Of a stretch of 64,000 nucleotides of DNA, positions 61,871-64,000 are shown piece after piece. The notes beneath the pieces are model-generated. The model was not told where the DNA came from. It was given only the letters and a program-made list of their open reading frames with translations, and did no database searches. The translations under genes were made by a program, and so were the position numbers. Each line of letters opens with the position of its first letter. The stretch's first letter is position 1. This stretch comes from Limosilactobacillus urinaemulieris (GTDB lineage Bacteria; Bacillota; Bacilli; Lactobacillales; Lactobacillaceae): positions 62,001-126,000 of the forward strand of contig NZ_JABUXR010000004.1 in NCBI RefSeq assembly GCF_014838745.1, read 5' to 3'.

Positions 61871-62063
61871 AAAAGAAAAAGCGGACCTAGAGCTGCATTA
61901 ACAACTCTAGGTCCGCTACGTGTATTGATACTATCTCAGGAAACTAGTCAGTGTCCACTCCGACCATTTCCAGGCACCTCACAATCCGGTGAGTTTTGTG
62001 CCCCACATTCGAAATGTCTTATGGTAGCTATTTGGGTTGCTACCAGACCTCTCGACTCATCGC
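61871..62063 (-). ncRNA. Candidate structured ncRNA of about 190 nt (6S-like possible)
   Basis: Minus-strand promoter TTGCGC (62094-62099), 17 bases, TAAATT (62071-62076) predicts a start near 62063. The 3' end is a strong terminator (13-bp stem 61880-61892/61905-61917, then TTTTTCTTTT). No ORF is present. Inside are GGTAGC/GCTACC (62039-62044 and 62023-62028) and a rod-like helix of GACATTT/AAATGGTC, GGCAC/GTGCC (61998-62002 and 61973-61977) and CTCAC/GTGAG. Length and rod form recall 6S RNA, and lactobacillar 6S (lacto-usp) genes are known near usp genes; a usp gene lies 1.8 kb away. Confidence 0.6.
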
Positions 62064-62102
62064 AAAGAATAATTTAACACGAGTGAGCTATTTGCGCAAG
62101 TC

Positions 62103-62567
62103 TTATGCCTCTGCTCGTGCTTCCATCACATCGGCAAGATGCTCAGCAAGCCACTCTTGAAGCCGCTCAACAAGGGGATCAATACTTCCTGATAAGTCGG
62201 TTTCATTAGCTAGCTCATCGATTCGTAGTCCAGACTTATTAACATCCTCACTCTCCATTACCATATAGAGGTTTACCGGGTAGCTAATCTCCTTATCCAA
62301 AAGCTTGCCGTCTAGTCGTTCAGCTTCTGCCATTGGGATATTAATCAGGTTGGTATCAAGATGAAAAACCACTGGATCGCCTTTCTTGACCCTAATAGTA
62401 ATTTGATACTTTCCTAAATGTCCTGTATCCAACGCTTCGATCACTGTCTCGATTGCTTTTTTTAGTATTGTCTTTTGTTGAGCCTTTGATGCGGTTGTCT
62501 CATTTTCGGTAATCAGCACCTTGTTACCAACAACCTGATCTAAATAATCTGCAACTGTTAATTTCAT
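62103..62567 (-). CDS. Hypothetical protein, 154 residues
   Basis: Soluble, acidic protein starting MKLTVADYLDQVVGNKVLI after AAGGAGAGAC. It has a beta-rich centre (YQITIRVKKGDPVVFHLD) and a helical acidic C-terminus (LQEWLAEHLADVMEARAEA). No domain recognised. It is transcribed in the same direction as lplA upstream, with a terminator between them, so it needs its own promoter or readthrough. Confidence 0.62.
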   Translation of the reverse strand: MKLTVADYLDQVVGNKVLITENETTASKAQQKTILKKAIETVIEALDTGHLGKYQITIRVKKGDPVVFHLDTNLINIPMAEAERLDGKLLDKEISYPVNLYMVMESEDVNKSGLRIDELANETDLSGSIDPLVERLQEWLAEHLADVMEARAEA

Positions 62568-62592
62568 ATTCCGTCTCTCCTTACCGGATCAA

Positions 62593-62640
62593 AAAATGTG
62601 GTTAATCCACCATCCGGAAATGATCAATCAACCACATTTT
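62593..62640 (-). terminator. Terminator of lplA
   Basis: AAAATGTGGTT (62593-62603) and AACCACATTTT (62630-62640) form an 11-bp stem with an inner TCCGG-containing loop. On the minus strand a T-run follows. Confidence 0.8.
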
Positions 62641-62664
62641 ACTAAAGATCGTGGTAAAGCTCAA

Positions 62665-63678
62665 TTAAGCCAATAGATCCGCAATTTGATCCGTTGGAAT
62701 TCCAGTAATGTATTGCTGGGTACCATTCTCATTCAAAACTTTTGCAATTGCGTCATGGTCATACTTAACTCCCTGAAGTTTAGCCGCTAATTCATTAATA
62801 TCTTGTGGACCAAAGAAGTCACCGTAGAACTTTACATTCTTAATCACACCATCTTTAACATCAAACCGGGCATCAATTGTCCCCATGTCGAAGTGCTTCC
62901 GCCGTTTAATGGTAAATTCAGGAGACTTGCCGTAGACCCAATCCCAGTTGTTATAGTACTGTTCATAAATCTTATCAATTTCCTTTTGATCTTCTGGAGT
63001 AACCACGTATTGCTTATCCTTAATTTCGTCTAAACTATCCACGTGGAAGAGTCCCTTAATCAAATCATCACGGAAAGTTGGCACATCAATGTCCTGATAT
63101 TCCTTATCAAGGAATGGACGTAAGTTAGTAACCCGTGACCGAACTGACTTAATTCCCTTTGATGCGATCTTATCCTTGGCAACGTGGAGGGCATCCGCAA
63201 CGACGCTCAGATCAACATTCAACATCAATGTCCCATGAGAGAACGTCTTACCATTCCGTGAGTACATTGCGTTACCAGAAAACTTCTTACCATCGACTAG
63301 AATATCATTCCGTCCGCTAACTTCTGCAGTCGTTGCCCCCATTTTATGCAGAACATCAACAATTGGTTGGGTAAAGGACTTAAAGTCACCGAATTCTTCA
63401 CTATCACTTGGGACAACAAAACTAAAACAGAGATTACCGAGATCTTGATAAACGGCACCACCACCGGAAAGCCGCCGGGTTACCCGAATATTATGCTCTT
63501 TAACGTAATCTTGGTTAATTTCCTCAAGAGTATTCTGGTTCCGCCCAACAATGATGCATGGTTCTTCATAATAGAAAAGTACTAATGGTTCCCGACCAAA
63601 ATCCTTATCATTCATCAAGTACTGTTCGGTTGCTAAGTTCATCCCAATATTATGGGAAGTCATTGAAACATATCGCAT
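62665..63678 (-). CDS. lplA: Lipoate-protein ligase
   Basis: A 337-residue enzyme. The lipoate-binding motif RRLSGGGAVYQD begins at residue 68, with a lysine in KFSGNAMY near residue 130 for adenylate formation. The C-terminal accessory domain (about 250-337) has DARFDVKDGVIKNVKFYGDF. It activates free lipoate with ATP and attaches it to E2 subunits of 2-oxo acid dehydrogenases. Single gene here. Confidence 0.92.
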   Translation of the reverse strand: MRYVSMTSHNIGMNLATEQYLMNDKDFGREPLVLFYYEEPCIIVGRNQNTLEEINQDYVKEHNIRVTRRLSGGGAVYQDLGNLCFSFVVPSDSEEFGDFKSFTQPIVDVLHKMGATTAEVSGRNDILVDGKKFSGNAMYSRNGKTFSHGTLMLNVDLSVVADALHVAKDKIASKGIKSVRSRVTNLRPFLDKEYQDIDVPTFRDDLIKGLFHVDSLDEIKDKQYVVTPEDQKEIDKIYEQYYNNWDWVYGKSPEFTIKRRKHFDMGTIDARFDVKDGVIKNVKFYGDFFGPQDINELAAKLQGVKYDHDAIAKVLNENGTQQYITGIPTDQIADLLA

Positions 63679-63883
63679 ATTAACTGCAACTCCTTTGTGA
63701 AGATTCTAATTATTATTAGACTAAATTCGGTAAATTGTCCTTTAATCTACCTTTAAAGTTTAGTCCTATTTGCAACCGTTTTCAATCATGGAGATTAATT
63801 TTACTAAAATTATCTTTTTATTAACTGCGATTTAAGATAAACATTTATAATTAAAGTAACGAGTTCGAAAGGAAGTAAGTCCG

Positions 63884-64000
63884 ATGAAGGATATGCAATA
63901 TCAAAACATTGTTGCGGCAATCGATGGTTCAAAAGCAACCATCCCCGTGTTAACAGCGGCAGTTAAGTCTGCACTTCAAAATCATGCCCACCTGGATCTT
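63884..64000 (+). CDS. Universal stress protein, N-terminal part (partial at window edge)
   Basis: ATG 63884 follows GAAAGGAAG. The 39 visible residues include QNIVAAIDGSKATIPVLTAA, the ATP-binding start of UspA-fold proteins with the conserved DGS. The rest lies outside the window. Confidence 0.85.
   Translation, partial: MKDMQYQNIVAAIDGSKATIPVLTAAVKSALQNHAHLDL

Noticed and set aside
61960-62063. Hammerhead ribozyme or SRP RNA in the candidate ncRNA
   Set aside because: GATGAG and CGAA occur but not the full CUGAUGAG...GAAAC core, and the SRP GGAAGGAAGC loop is absent.

Overview
This window looks like the chromosome of a Gram-positive lactic acid bacterium of the family Lactobacillaceae, most likely a Limosilactobacillus-type heterofermenter. 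The evidence is the set of families: PepX, proline iminopeptidase, C69 dipeptidase, a choloylglycine-hydrolase-family enzyme, a thiamine-type YkoEDC importer behind a TPP riboswitch, ArcD/ArcT-like proteins, a lactobacillar histidine decarboxylase cluster, T-box leaders and strong AAGGAGG-type ribosome binding sites. The species is an inference. I see no rRNA, CRISPR, prophage or transposase. One tRNA (His, GTG) is present.

Layout. 0-7 kb: peptidases pepX (partial) and pepI, a HAD phosphatase, a DHH phosphoesterase divergent from a DUF2325 protein, and T-box-controlled brnQ. 7-18.8 kb: a glucosaminidase, a frameshifted CmpB-like membrane protein, an ABC-F ATPase, a three-gene ABC importer behind an unassigned structured leader, a cadD-arsR pair with a large operator, a MATE pump, and a four-gene minus-strand operon (Ntn hydrolase, pseudouridine synthase, TerC, thioredoxin). 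18.9-29.5 kb: corA, pepD, a purine riboswitch with xanthine/guanine permease, a T-box with an NhaC-type transporter, and metE-metF divergent from a LysR regulator.

29.8-36.4 kb: an AT-rich block holding an MFS gene and a complete histamine cluster (hdcP, hdcA, hdcB, a second hisS), bordered by tRNA-His and by intergenic palindromic elements. HdcP exchanges histidine for histamine, HdcA decarboxylates histidine, HdcB supports HdcA maturation, and HisS charges tRNA-His. hdcA has a promoter whose spacer is a pure TA dinucleotide repeat. 36.5-43.3 kb: a YfcC-family transporter, a GlnK/GlnL-type two-component pair, and arcT/arcD-like genes, probably an amino acid catabolism region. 43.5-50 kb: a histidine phosphatase, lipoteichoic acid synthase, a dacA gene broken by one in-frame TAA, an L,D-transpeptidase and small membrane peptides. 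50-64 kb: ferredoxin-NADP reductase, nucleoside hydrolase, TPP riboswitch-ykoEDC, a CPA1 antiporter gene interrupted by an in-frame TAA, an alpha/beta hydrolase, an XRE regulator, an MFS pump, a candidate structured ncRNA of about 190 nt, lplA and the start of a universal stress protein gene.

The least ordinary feature is a family of modular palindromic elements at nine intergenic places. Each unit has a conserved head (GAGTCRAAACGYGYTCGCC-like), a hairpin whose sequence differs between types, and a tail ending CACTCTA. In five loci on the minus strand or plus strand the TAG stop codon of the adjacent gene is formed by this tail, and in most loci the elements lie between the stop codon and the intrinsic terminator, so they would be transcribed as long folded 3' untranslated regions. 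Two 174-bp copies in inverted orientation bracket the 43.7-47.2 kb segment.
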